Shown here one piece after another: positions 49,478-59,208 of a DNA stretch of 64,000 nucleotides. The stretch lies in the NCBI GenBank assembly GCA_019059635.1, contig JAGVRJ010000003.1, forward strand, positions 186,001-250,000, given 5' to 3'. The notes beneath the pieces are model-generated. The model was not told where the DNA came from. It did not search any database and saw only the letters and a program-made list of their open reading frames with translations. Source of the stretch: Proales similis. Its lineage: Eukaryota > Rotifera > Eurotatoria > Ploima > Proalidae. A program made the position numbers and the translations under genes. Within the stretch, counting starts at the first letter, position 1, and every line of letters begins with the position of its first letter.

Positions 49478-50067
49478 ACTACACAACAATCAAACTAGCG
49501 TTAATTTAAATCAAGAGGCAGCCACCAGATCAAGTCACCGTCTCGACTCAGTCGCCTAGACCGACGCACCAATCTCGGCAGCGAAATAACCTGCTCGCAA
49601 CAAGTGCCCACGGCTCTTGGCCATCGCTGCTTGTCTGTTTTTTAACAACTGCCATGTTGGGCTGTTGTTCAATTCGTCCATTTATTGATCGAACCCACTT
49701 CTTGAGTATTCAATTATCCATTTTGGTGTTGTCGTGTTCGCTTTTTGTTTGCTTGCTCGATGCTTGTGAAAGAGAATTCACTTGACTTGTGAAACGTATC
49801 CAGACGTGTCTCTGTTGAAGCTCAATTGGCTTCGATTCAATTTGGAATTCAATGCCCCAAATGCATGTAAGCAGTGATTTTAGCCACAAATGGAACTGTT
49901 ACTCAACTCGATTTGTTTGTTTATTTGAGAAAAATTAATTCTCATGAAATTTCTAATTATCTGCGCATTTGATGGTTTTGATGGGAAAAAGAAAATGGAG
50001 ACAAGTGAACAGAGAATGCCGTACAGCAACCGGTTCAATTTGATGAGATTGGTGACCACGACGACGA
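49478..50067. other. Intergenic, GPCR to UBXN6 (convergent)
   Basis: About 590 bases between convergent genes; 3' UTRs expected. No ORF supported. Confidence 0.4.
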
Positions 50068-51501
50068 CTAAGCCGAGACCGCCAGAGCTCTGACCGAGTC
50101 CTTTAGTCTGATGCTTGAGTTGTTTATCGCCTGCAAATTGAGAACTGCGGAGGGGACGAGGCGAAGTTCGCTCAGACTGGACTGAATGTTCACTTGGGGT
50201 CCGCGCATGGACAAGCAGAAGAGCTCGAACTCAGAGCCTTCCACACACTCGGAGACGAGCTCGTAGACTTGGCTCAGTTTCTCGCTGGCCTTGAACACGG
50301 CCTGTAGGAGATGCTCGTTGGGCAGTCTCACTCTGATCAGAGTGTAGTTGTAGAGGCGCTGTTCGATGTTCTCGTCTCGTTCTCGCATCGCTTTAGTGCG
50401 CAGCATGCCGGCCTTCTCGACCGCCTCGGCGCGTAGCTTCTGCTCTCGCTTTAGCTCCTCCATGCGCGGATTGAAGAAATCCGGCGACAGTTCGACATCG
50501 CCGAGCGACGAATTAACAGCCGCGCTCAATCTGAACACTTTTAGGTCTCGATCGAGCTCGGGCACAATGGGCTCGCCCAAGGTCAACGCGGTCTTCAGCT
50601 CTTCCAGGCTTGACAGGTCATCGCCGTCAAAGACGAAGCACGGCTCCTCTACGCCCGCGTCTGTCTGAGTCACGCTCGGCCTAAAGCCGGCTTTACGCAG
50701 CACCAGGTCGGCGTATTTGCACGAGTAGACTCTTTCCTTGAACACAGCGTTCTCCACCCTTATCCGCCTGTACTTGGCCTCGCTCGGATTATTCAGAATG
50801 TTGCCGACCATTTTGTTGAGAGTCTCCACACAAGTGTTCAGTTTGGCCGACTCTTTCTGATTGGCCGTGAACAAGAGCGTGACCGAAGTGAGCACCGGTT
50901 CTTCGTCCATTTGATCAATAAGCGCTTGCTCGATCTTGTTTTCAATCTCCTCTTTTGAATAGCGCTCGCTGGTGGGCAGAACGCTCGACTTGAACCAAAT
51001 TTTGGCTTTGGCGCCCATCGTGTAGCTGTCCACAGTCTTTTCAGTCAATTAAATCTAATTCATCAGATTCAATCAGAGCAGTTGAGCTTGTTTACCTCTT
51101 TCTGGCCGAAATAGTGATTCTTGAGCTCAAGCGCTCGGGCGAGCTCGTCATCTCGCTGCTCGATTTCTTTATAAACTGCTGCCGCGGCTGGTTGTTGCTT
51201 GGAACCGGTTCCGCCTTCTCGGCGCAGTTTGGTGAATAAATCAAGTGGCCTAGCAGAAGAGGGGGGGAATCTTACGATTCTGCTGAAGCTTGAGACGCTC
51301 GAGAGCAGCCTCGCCGGCTTTCAGAGTTGCCTCAGTTCGCGGAGTGTTGGCAAACGCCTGAGCGATCGGTTGCTGCTGCGAGCGGCCTGAGCCCGGTCGA
51401 CTCGACTGCGTCGGCTCAGGGTCGGCCGCAGTGCCAAGCCGATGGCCTTTGCCGTATTTCTTGTCTTTTCGCTTTTCGAACAATTGCCTAATGAATGACA
51501 T
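50068..51501 (-). CDS. UBXN6: UBX domain-containing protein 6
   Basis: Cofactor of the AAA ATPase p97/VCP in endolysosomal and ER-associated degradation. Three exons; ATG at 51501. The first exon carries the family start FEKRKDKKYGKGHRL and a Ser/Gln-rich linker. The second (donor near 51275) gives a GGTGSKQQPAAAAVYKEIEQ segment. The third runs from about 51050 to the stop at 50068. The PUB domain is visible (NTCVETLNKMVGNILNNPSE, YRRIRVENAVFKERV, AGFRP), and the UBX fold lies at the C-terminus (YTLIRVRLPNEHLLQAVFKA ... LRLVPSAVLNL). The segment joining them is charged and helical. Directly downstream of the small membrane-protein gene on the same strand, with 87 bases between that stop and this ATG. 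Confidence 0.88.
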
Positions 51502-51588
51502 GGCGCGTTGTCAGTCAAGCGGTCTTGGTTTTAACTTGAGCCAATTTCGAGTGAAGAAGCTTGCGTGTCGTGATGAAGAGACTTTGGT

Positions 51589-51966
51589 TCAGCTACCTGC
51601 TCTGGGCGAGTAGAACTCGTTTACTTGCAAACTGCACAAATGACTCACAAAGATGAGGAGGAGAGAGACGAGCAGCAAAATGAAGAGCAGAACCAACAGG
51701 AGCTGAAGCTCGAATGTCGAGTGCTGAAAGAAACTAAACAAAGTCTGAGTCCAGTCTTGAAAGCAAGTGTCAACGCTCTGGCCGAACTGGTCGATGAAAT
51801 GGCCAAGGTGGGCGACCAGCTCACAAAGCAGTAAGTAGTTTGACTCGAGTGTGCTGCTGCCTGTTTGCTGGAATCTGTTCAGAATGCTTTGATTCGGCGC
51901 GCCGAACAAGAGGCTGTAATTGGCGACTGTGTGGCTATTCTCGCTGTTATCCAACAGTGACAACAT
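51589..51966 (-). CDS. Small single-pass membrane protein, unknown
   Basis: Intronless ORF of 125 aa, ATG at 51966. Not recognised. The N-terminal 80 residues are soluble with two sequons (NYS, NQS). A long Leu/Ile/Val-rich helix near residues 85-110 is followed by a 15-residue tail ending NEFYSPRAGS. The opposite strand is also open (charged, Gln/Glu-rich), but it starts at TTG and is the expected mirror of a Leu-rich helix, so I prefer this strand. It lies head-to-tail with UBXN6 (87 bases), so the two could share a transcript; it is divergent from PDHX. Confidence 0.5.
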   Translation of the reverse strand: MLSLLDNSENSHTVANYSLLFGAPNQSILNRFQQTGSSTLESNYLLLCELVAHLGHFIDQFGQSVDTCFQDWTQTLFSFFQHSTFELQLLLVLLFILLLVSLLLIFVSHLCSLQVNEFYSPRAGS

Positions 51967-52188
51967 CGAATATTTCGCTTCGAATGTAAATTATGAAACG
52001 CTCGTTGAGTGCGGCCCGAATAAAATTAGAATAATGAGCTTTAGAGAGAGAGGCACGCTTCTAGATTTGCATTTTTCTCGCTCTTGTTAGTGTTGGCCTG
52101 CTTGCGTTTGCGCTAGTCTTGTCTGCAAAGTCGTTGCTGCTATCCAAACAGCATTTAAAGCAATTTCGTTCCTTGCTGCCAGTAGAGT

Positions 52189-53765
52189 ATGAGTGCCCGC
52201 ATGTTTGCATTGGCCCGTGTGTGCCGTACACGCGGTCACATTTTGGCCTCAATGCCCCGTCAATTTCATCTTGCCACGGCCCTAAATGGTGAGTCTCGTC
52301 CGTTCAGTCACTTTGTTTGCTCATTTCGAACGCCTTTTTTAAGATCAAGTGAACATCAAAATGCCCGCGCTGAGTCCGACCATGAGCGAGGGGACCATTG
52401 TCAAGTGGCTGAAGAAAGAAGGTGAGCTCGATTAGCTTATTCGTCTCTGAGAGAGTCTGTTACCAGTCGAACCAAAGGCGATTCGTTCGTGCCCGGCGAT
52501 GTTTTGTTCGAGGTTCAGACTGACAAGTCAGTGATGGCCTTCGAGATAGAAGAAGAGGGCATCTTGGCCAAGATACTGGCCGGCGAGAACTCGCACAACC
52601 AGGTCGGCAGCATTGTCGGAGTGTTTGTGGAGCCAGGCGAGGACTGGCGAAACGTGTCCGTGCCTGACAGTCTTGGATCGTCTGCAGCTGCCACGAACGG
52701 CCAGTCAGAGGCCAGGCCAAGTGAATCGGCTTCGCACTCGGTCAACGTTCACGATTTGTAAGCAACTCTTTCATTAAGTGGCATTCGAACTTAAAGCTGA
52801 GCGGACTGAGCAGAAAGGTCGGCCCAGCAGCCAGAAACCTGCTCGCCTTGTATCAGATTGACGCGGGCAAAGTGAAAGCGACTGGGCCTGGAGGACGCAT
52901 CCTCAAGAGCGACGTTCAAAGCTACATTGAGCAAAACCAGCTTAAAGTGCCGGCTGCACGACCGGCCGAGCCAGCCACGTTTGCCAGCCAATCTACGAGT
53001 CAGAGTCAAAAGCAAACGACTGCTGCTGCTGCTCCGGCTACAACCAAAGCAAGCAGCACTGCACCGGTTAACGACCAGTACGAGGACATTGAGCTGACAA
53101 ACATGAGAAAGGTGATCGCCAAACGTTTACTCTTCTCCAAATCGACAATCCCGCACTCGTACGTGGGCTTCACCTGCAACGTCGACCGAGTGATGGAAGC
53201 GAGGAAAAAGCTTGCCGAACAAAGCCAGAAGGTGTCCATAAACGATTTTATAGTAAAAGCGATCGCCATGGCGCTGAGAATGGTGCCCGAGCTGAATTCA
53301 AACTTGAACGAGAAAACGGGCGAGTATGAGCGACTCAATTCGGTGGACGTGTCCGTGGCAGTGGCGACCGACAACGGTCTCATTACGCCGATCGTGCGCA
53401 ACGCCGACAAACTGAGTGTCTACGAGATTTCGCAGCGAGTGAAAGCACTGGCTGGCAAGGCGCGCGAAGGCCGCCTCCAGCCGCACGAGTTTCAGGGCGG
53501 CTCGTTCAGCATATCCAACCTGGGCATGTTCGGCATAAACGAGTTCACGGCCGTGATCAATCCGCCTCAGGTCGGCATCCTGGCCGTGGGCAAGACAAAC
53601 GCTTCACTCAACCCAGACGACATGACTGTGGAGAACAGCATCTCAGTAAATCTGAGCTTCGACGAACGATGCGCCAGCCTCGATCGGGCGTCCAGATTTC
53701 TTAGCCACATAAGCTACTTCCTTTCTAACCCGGCCATGCTGGAAGAGCCCAGTCAAGGCTTTTAG
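52189..53765 (+). CDS. PDHX: Pyruvate dehydrogenase component X (E3-binding protein)
   Basis: Mitochondrial subunit that tethers E3 (dihydrolipoamide dehydrogenase) to the pyruvate dehydrogenase core. Four exons, 469 aa, closing in frame: 52189-52288, 52344-52421, 52478-52757, 52814-53765. A basic presequence precedes one lipoyl domain with the lipoyl-lysine motif TDKS. The peripheral-subunit-binding domain ([20 protein letters not shown]) and the acyltransferase-fold domain ([20 protein letters not shown]) follow. The E2 catalytic motif DHRxxDG is here DERCASL: the catalytic His is Glu and the motif is degraded, so the domain should not transfer acetyl groups. A single lipoyl domain and a lost His both fit PDHX rather than DLAT. 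Confidence 0.9.
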
Positions 53766-53885
53766 TTCTAGAAGATGCTGCGTGGTCACTGCTGACTCAC
53801 ACTGCCTCCCTCAATTTGTTCTTCATTTGATTTGAATTAAAAAAAGAAATCAGAAGCGAAGCTCGGCACTAGACTCAGTTTTCAA

Positions 53886-53891
53886 TTTATT
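53886..53891 (-). terminator. Poly(A) signal of the LEM gene
   Basis: TTTATT on the + strand (AATAAA on -), 36 bases beyond the LEM stop. The convergent PDHX gene ends only about 160 bases from the LEM stop. Confidence 0.5.
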
Positions 53892-53926
53892 TCGATTGTC
53901 ATTTCTTACTTTTTACATTACAGAAG

Positions 53927-55096
53927 CTACAGGATCGGCTCGTCGAATAGATTCTCACTGCTACTACTTGAGGTCAAATAGTTGAAGATCAGAATGAGTA
54001 GGATTGTGCCAAAGAAAATGCAGAGGAATTTGAAAAAGTCGCCTCCAACAGGCAGCCAACTCGACGACGATCGAGGCACAGATGGCTGCTGCTGGCCAGT
54101 CGCCCGATTGGGTGAATAGCGCGTTTGCGGTGGCAGAGCGTCGTAAAGACCACCGGTCGCTAGTGGATTCGGTCTGGTGGGCGGATACGGCTCTTGTTGC
54201 AATAGGCTCATTTCTGGTCGAATGAGCCGCCGCCGATTTGCAGGCTCAATATTTTGCGCGTCGAATCTCAGATTTGGAAGCGATGGCTTCAATGAAGGTT
54301 GGACAACATCTGCCAGAATGCGGCTTCTGTTCGTAAATGTCGGCAGAGCTCGTTCAGACTCGAATTGTCGAATTGTAGACCGACGATCTTCTAACTGTTG
54401 CTCGTGCTGACGGTCAATATCCACTTGCCTGAGCTGTTCAGCTCGTTGCGAATGCATCGAATACATGTAAACGTCGTCTTGATCAACTTGCACTGGCCTC
54501 TCTGACCGGAATCGACTCGTAGGCTCTTCGTAAATATCTGGCGTTCTACTGCTTGCTGCTTGAGAATAGAATTGAGTCGGCGACTCGGAAAAGTCCATCG
54601 GCTCAGGCGTTTCTGACTGAGTGCCTCTTTGCTCGTACATGATCAGATCGTCTTGATCGGCTTGAGGCAAAAGCTGAAACTCAAGCTTAGAACGAGAGTT
54701 GGTCTGTGCCGGTCTACGTGACTTGGCAGACTTTGGCTGAGTTGATAGGCCGTCGGGTGACATTCGGGCGGTTCGATTGGTGCCCGGTATTTTGGCTCTC
54801 TTTTCGTGGTTCAAGAGTTTGCGCTCATAGAGCGAGCGAGTGGTCGGCGTCACCGGTCCAATGTCGTAGCCAAGCTGCTTCAATGCGTCATACAGCTCCT
54901 GGTCACTCAGGCCGATTGAGTTTGCAGGCGGCGACGACTGTACAGGCGAGTGCGCTTTTCGTTGAGTGTTGAGCAACTTGCGCTCGTAAAGCGAACGTGT
55001 GGTCGGAGTTATCGGGCCCACGTTCACTCCGAGCTCTTTCAACGACGCATATAATTGTTGGTCGCTTAATTTGCTAACTTGAACGCTATCAAGCAT
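53927..55096 (-). CDS. Tandem LEM-domain, tail-anchored membrane protein (emerin-like)
   Basis: Intronless, 389 aa, ATG at 55096 (the frame extends upstream only from GTG). Two near-identical LEM domains, about residues 8-44 and 61-95, each with the pattern LSDQ-x-LY-x-x-L-x-x-LG ... GP-x-TPTTRSLYERKLL. A low-complexity Arg/Ser/Gln/Pro-rich middle follows, with a repeated VDQDD-x-YMY / ADQDDLIMYE motif. A single hydrophobic helix (about 351-372) is followed by a 16-residue tail. LEM domains bind BAF, linking chromatin to the inner nuclear membrane; the tail-anchored layout resembles emerin/otefin. Two adjacent LEM domains in one such protein is unusual. Confidence 0.88.
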   Translation of the reverse strand: MLDSVQVSKLSDQQLYASLKELGVNVGPITPTTRSLYERKLLNTQRKAHSPVQSSPPANSIGLSDQELYDALKQLGYDIGPVTPTTRSLYERKLLNHEKRAKIPGTNRTARMSPDGLSTQPKSAKSRRPAQTNSRSKLEFQLLPQADQDDLIMYEQRGTQSETPEPMDFSESPTQFYSQAASSRTPDIYEEPTSRFRSERPVQVDQDDVYMYSMHSQRAEQLRQVDIDRQHEQQLEDRRSTIRQFESERALPTFTNRSRILADVVQPSLKPSLPNLRFDAQNIEPANRRRLIRPEMSLLQQEPYPPTRPNPLATGGLYDALPPQTRYSPNRATGQQQPSVPRSSSSWLPVGGDFFKFLCIFFGTILLILIFNYLTSSSSSENLFDEPIL

Positions 55097-55519
55097 CTCA
55101 ATGGGTGTGTGAAACTCAACAGTGCTAAATCTCACTACCTTGAATTAAGTTTGTGGCCGATCGACAGCAGCAGCCGAGTCAAACAGACGAGCATAATAAT
55201 CAACGCCCGCGCGCCAAAAACATGCAACAAGCCGACTGACGCGCCTTCAATTTGTCTTTTTTCAGATCGAAGGGAAGAAAAGCTCGCAATTCGAAGCCCT
55301 TATGGCTCAGCTCACACACCGGGCTAAACACACATTCATCACGAGTTTCAAAGGGCTGAGCAGTAAAAGCAAGCCGAAAAGTTTAAATTCTAAATTTAGA
55401 AACAAGAATGGCTAATCTACTGGGGTGCGCTTTTGTAGTCACCATCTGTCTAAAGTCGACCTGCTTTGGAAATGTCCGTCAAGTGACTTGTTTGATCGCG
55501 CCCGTTCTTCTAAATCGGG

Positions 55520-55527
55520 TATAAATA
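55520..55527 (+). promoter_or_regulatory. TATA box of the secreted-protein gene
   Basis: TATAAATA, 70 bases before the ATG at 55590. Its position fits a transcription start about 30 bases downstream and a short 5' UTR. Confidence 0.65.
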
Positions 55528-55589
55528 CGGCAAGAGTTGACTGTATGAAACAAGCGAAAAGCAAAACAGCATCTAAGCAAACTAGTAAA

Positions 55590-56336
55590 ATGATCAAGTT
55601 AACTCTTGCCATCCTCTTGGTGTGCGTGGCCAGCTCACAAGCCAGCAATGGCCTCTACAATCCGATTATTGAGCAGATAAACCAGCTGCTTCAGGGAGCG
55701 CTTGGCAACATTCTCTCTCAGCTGCAAGGAATCATTCCGAACGCCAAAGACCTTGGCGGTCTCTTCCAGAACTTGATTCAAACCGCCCAGACCCAAATTC
55801 AGGCTGTTCTCCAGCAGCTCATTGGCAACTTGCTCGGCGGCGGTGTTAAGAACACGCTCGAGGCCAAAGAGAAAGCCATCGAACAGATAAACGGAATCAT
55901 CAACAATCTTTCATCCGCTCTCCAGACTGCTCTTCAGAATCTCCTCTCGAACATTTTCGGTCAGAAGCCACGAGCGATCGATATCAATTCATTGATCAAC
56001 GGAGCTTTGGAGGCCATCAAGCCCCAAATTGTGCCCATTATCACCAGCATAATCGGCTCACTGTTCGGCAAGCGAGGCGTCACCGATTTCATTATTGACC
56101 AGCTCGGCTTGGGCAACGTCTGGACCATCATTCAAGGTCTCGGCCAGAACGTGGTTGGCCAGATCACTGCCATTGGCACTCAGCTTCTCTTCGCCGGCCA
56201 ACAAGTCTGGAGCCAGGTTAAGCCTATTCTCACCCAGCTCGGCAGCGATCTCTTCAACCACGTTGGCAACGCCGCTGATATCGTCTCTCAGGCCATTTCA
56301 ACCATCAACGCCGTTATTGGCCAAAACGGATACTAA
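55590..56336 (+). CDS. Secreted repetitive amphipathic protein, unknown
   Basis: Intronless, 248 aa, ATG at 55590 opening on a clear signal peptide (MIKLTLAILLVCVASSQAS). The mature protein is almost all Ile/Leu/Val, Gln, Asn, Gly and Ala, in repeated amphipathic segments such as INQLLQGALGNILSQLQGII and SALQTALQNLLSNIF. It has few charges, no Cys and one KR dibasic site (FGKRG). No domain recognised. A strong TATA box and short 5' UTR suggest high, tissue-specific expression. Possible surface-active, lipid-binding or structural secretion; this is inference from composition only. An earlier in-frame ATG at 55545 would bury the signal peptide. Confidence 0.75.
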   Translation: MIKLTLAILLVCVASSQASNGLYNPIIEQINQLLQGALGNILSQLQGIIPNAKDLGGLFQNLIQTAQTQIQAVLQQLIGNLLGGGVKNTLEAKEKAIEQINGIINNLSSALQTALQNLLSNIFGQKPRAIDINSLINGALEAIKPQIVPIITSIIGSLFGKRGVTDFIIDQLGLGNVWTIIQGLGQNVVGQITAIGTQLLFAGQQVWSQVKPILTQLGSDLFNHVGNAADIVSQAISTINAVIGQNGY

Positions 56337-56380
56337 TTCATCAAGCAAAAATTCTTACATAACTGACTAAACGATAAATT

Positions 56381-56386
56381 AATAAA
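56381..56386 (+). terminator. Poly(A) signal of the secreted-protein gene
   Basis: AATAAA 45 bases after the stop codon. Confidence 0.55.
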
Positions 56387-56808
56387 TTCACTTCCCTCTT
56401 CACTTCTTCTCAGCTCTCAATTAAGAATATCCTGGTCAATTTTAACGACTCTCATCGTGGGAGAAAAATTAGAAATTTCACGAGCACGTTTCAATGGTCT
56501 GAAAATTGATTGTTGATCGCTTCATGACGTAGAATCTAATTTGCCTGGGTTGCATAAGGTCGAATTTACTTCGCGTGCAAGAATAACAAATCTAAACAGT
56601 TTGGCAACAGCAGACACTCCTTTTACCTTTTTCTATTTCAATTCCTTGATTAGCGTGGATTAGCGTGAACACGACAATCAAGGCTCGCCTTCCTGTTTCT
56701 TATGCATTATTCATTAAAGCCTGCAGACAAATCAATCGATGCTGGCCGAGTATTTAAACCGTCTGGATGGCAACCAATTCAGACAGTGACTAAAAAACTC
56801 GGACAAGA
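56387..56808. other. Intergenic, secreted protein to orphan GPCR
   Basis: About 420 bases with no ORF. TATTTAAA at about 56752, some 57 bases before the next ATG, is a plausible TATA-type element. Confidence 0.4.
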
Positions 56809-57789
56809 ATGGCAAGCTCGCAGAACCAAACCGATCCGAGCTATTGGGACAGCCCTTTGCATTGGGCTGATTCGAGTCTGAGAGCAGTTTGCCTAGCAGT
56901 TCATCTCTTCTATTTTATCGCAGTGTTGAGTATAAATGGAATGAGAAAGATGCCTTTGGTCTATGTGCACAACCTGAATTTAGTCGGCCTGCTGCTCGCT
57001 GCCCATTTAACATTTTACCTGGACGGTTCAACCAGCTGGCTTGGAAATGAGTCGATTGAGCGATTGCTCTGCTCGTTGAGTGAAATCTTGTGGCCATCAG
57101 AACGACTGATGCGCTCCGGATCGGTTGCGCTGCTCTCTGCTTACCGATACATTGCCGTGTTTCACATAAGACTCAACCGATACATGAACCGGCACCGTTA
57201 TCGTCTTCTAGCGCCGATTCTCATCGTCTGGCTCTTTTCTATTGTAGTGTCAGTCGCGATTAAATTCGCATTGGGCACAACCACTTGGGATGAAAACTGC
57301 GAAGGAGGTTACTCAAGCGAGTTTGGCAAAATCTTGGCCTATTTCTTGATCACCGATGTCGCGTTCGGTCTAGTGCCGTTGCTTGCTGCCCTGGCATTCT
57401 GCATCATAGTCATGATGAGACTAAGATCCAACTCGGCCAAGTTTTCGTTCACTCAGCAGCACCAAAACAGCAGCAGAAATTTGAAGCAAACAAGACGAGA
57501 AAGAAATCAAGTGCGGCAGCTGTTTTTCATAAACTTGTGCATCATTCTCAGCTCTCTGCTGATGATCGCGCGCTCGTTCTTTTTCGAGTTCTCTCAATTT
57601 AATTCACTTTTCAGAGATTTCACTTCGCCGACTCGAAAAGGCTATTTGTTGTTCGAAAGCTCGGTGCCTGTCCTATCTCTTGTCTACAATCCAGCATTTA
57701 GAAAGGGCGTCAGGAGAGCGTACGCCTGTTTGAGGAGGAAAAGCCCGTCTGTTCAAGATTTGGCGCCCTCTCAGTCACCGAATTCTTGA
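56809..57789 (+). CDS. Orphan seven-helix receptor (rhodopsin-like, divergent)
   Basis: Intronless, 326 aa, ATG at 56809. Hydropathy gives seven segments, including VCLAVHLFYFIAVLSI, LLAPILIVWLFSIVVSVAI, LITDVAFGLVPLLAALAFCI and LFFINLCIILSSLLMIARSF. After TM3 the DRY position reads YRYIAVFHI. TM7 has no NPxxY (SLVYNPAFRKG is the nearest). Cys residues in loops 1 and 2 could form the usual disulphide. A basic loop 3 (RRERNQVRQ) suits G-protein contact. No subfamily can be assigned. Followed by AATAAA at 57846. Confidence 0.7.
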   Translation: MASSQNQTDPSYWDSPLHWADSSLRAVCLAVHLFYFIAVLSINGMRKMPLVYVHNLNLVGLLLAAHLTFYLDGSTSWLGNESIERLLCSLSEILWPSERLMRSGSVALLSAYRYIAVFHIRLNRYMNRHRYRLLAPILIVWLFSIVVSVAIKFALGTTTWDENCEGGYSSEFGKILAYFLITDVAFGLVPLLAALAFCIIVMMRLRSNSAKFSFTQQHQNSSRNLKQTRRERNQVRQLFFINLCIILSSLLMIARSFFFEFSQFNSLFRDFTSPTRKGYLLFESSVPVLSLVYNPAFRKGVRRAYACLRRKSPSVQDLAPSQSPNS

Positions 57790-57851
57790 TTCGCCCGTGT
57801 CCCTCTTCTTTCTGCTTGTGCTTTTCAATAGAAAATTATCGAGCCAATAAA

Positions 57852-59208
57852 TGACTAAACAAGCGATTTAACCTGTTGCATTTTACTCAAGCTGTTTTCG
57901 TGCGCTGGGTGAGAAAACGGCCGGTGCCCAGCACAGGAAACGAGAGGTGAGATTTTTATCGCAATCTAAAATCAGTGACCCGAATTCGACTGGCCCCTTT
58001 GAGCTTTAGGCTGCCATACTTGCGAGCTGGGGTTGATTATTACCGTCCCTATTTCTCTCCATCTCTTTCTCTCTCTCTCTCATTCTCTTTGCGTCTCTCG
58101 CTCTTTCTCTTGTTGTATTTGAAGCACTCACTTATCTGCTCGCGATCAGCCTCGTTCTGCGTTCAAGCCTCGCCTGACTGAGATTGAGTCGACTGCTCGG
58201 GCGGCGACTTGTTGCTGCACGAGGTCAAGCGAAATGCGCACATCTGTTGGCCCTCGTTTCCCATATTATTACTGGCCATTTCGAGTTGCTTTTATATTCT
58301 ACAAAAAAAAGCTCATAAATTAAACGCGCCACGGCACGGGCCGTTCGCTTTTCTAGTTTCGCTCGTGTTTGTTGGCCAGCTAATGCAATCGGCAGGCACA
58401 TGCGCGTGGCACCATCGGCCCACAACGAGGTCAGCAAGCGCTTGCTCGTTTCAAAGGCCGCTCGTGGGCCATGAATGTTTGATTTCAAGTAACTTATGTT
58501 CATCAACTGCTGAGATGAAGAGTGAAGGAAGACGAAGGCAACATCGACGACCAAATCAAAGAGCAAGCATAAACTATTCGTTCTCTCTCTTTCTCGTCGC
58601 CGTCTCAGCTTTTGCTCAACTGCGACCTTTAAATTTAAAGCCGAAATCTATTCGACTTTTGATTGAGAAGAGTAACCGGTTGCTCGCTTTCTTCTAAATT
58701 GTTCTTATCTGGCACAAGCTGCCGAGCCAGCGAGTATCGCACGTATCAAGTATCGCAGGCGAGAGACGAACTGCTCTCTTCTGATTTTCGAGATGGCGTT
58801 TAATTTCACCATTCCTTATCTACTCTGGACCAGATGCAAAATGGCGTGAAGATCTTAACGCGTGTTGGAATAAAATGTGCCGAGCCGAACGAGAATAGCG
58901 AGGAGCAGACGCCACCGCCGCCGCGTTTATTAGTTAAACGCGTCGCAGTTCACTTGTAGATGATAATTTAGACGATGATTGAGATGATGCTCGATTGCAG
59001 CTTGATTTCATTCTCTAGTGCGGGTGGACTCGCTTGCGTGTGTGTGTGTTTCGCTCCATTTCGAGTCTTCAGCCATTAATTCATTAGTCTGTTGAGGGTA
59101 TGCTTTAGAGCAGAGATTGAATAAGACAGACTGCGGCCCTAGAGAAAGACACCGAGAGTGACCGATAAACTTGAACGGAATATCGAATATCGCCTGAGGA
59201 AGACAATC
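57852..59208. other. Intergenic upstream of laminin beta
   Basis: About 1.36 kb with TC-rich simple repeat at about 58066-58081 and a short (TG)n at 59037-59049. One open frame (58209-58697) lacks an ATG start and any family resemblance. No gene supported; likely laminin beta promoter and 5' UTR. Confidence 0.5.

Noticed and set aside
51625-51834. Open frame of 69 codons on the + strand, Gln/Glu-rich
   Set aside because: It starts at TTG and mirrors the Leu-rich membrane helix of the minus-strand ORF, which has a true ATG.
52189-53765. DLAT (catalytic E2) for the PDH-complex gene
   Set aside because: Only one lipoyl domain, and the catalytic His of DHRxxDG is replaced by Glu, which fits PDHX.
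58209-58697. 162-codon open frame upstream of laminin beta
   Set aside because: No ATG start, low-complexity composition and no family features.
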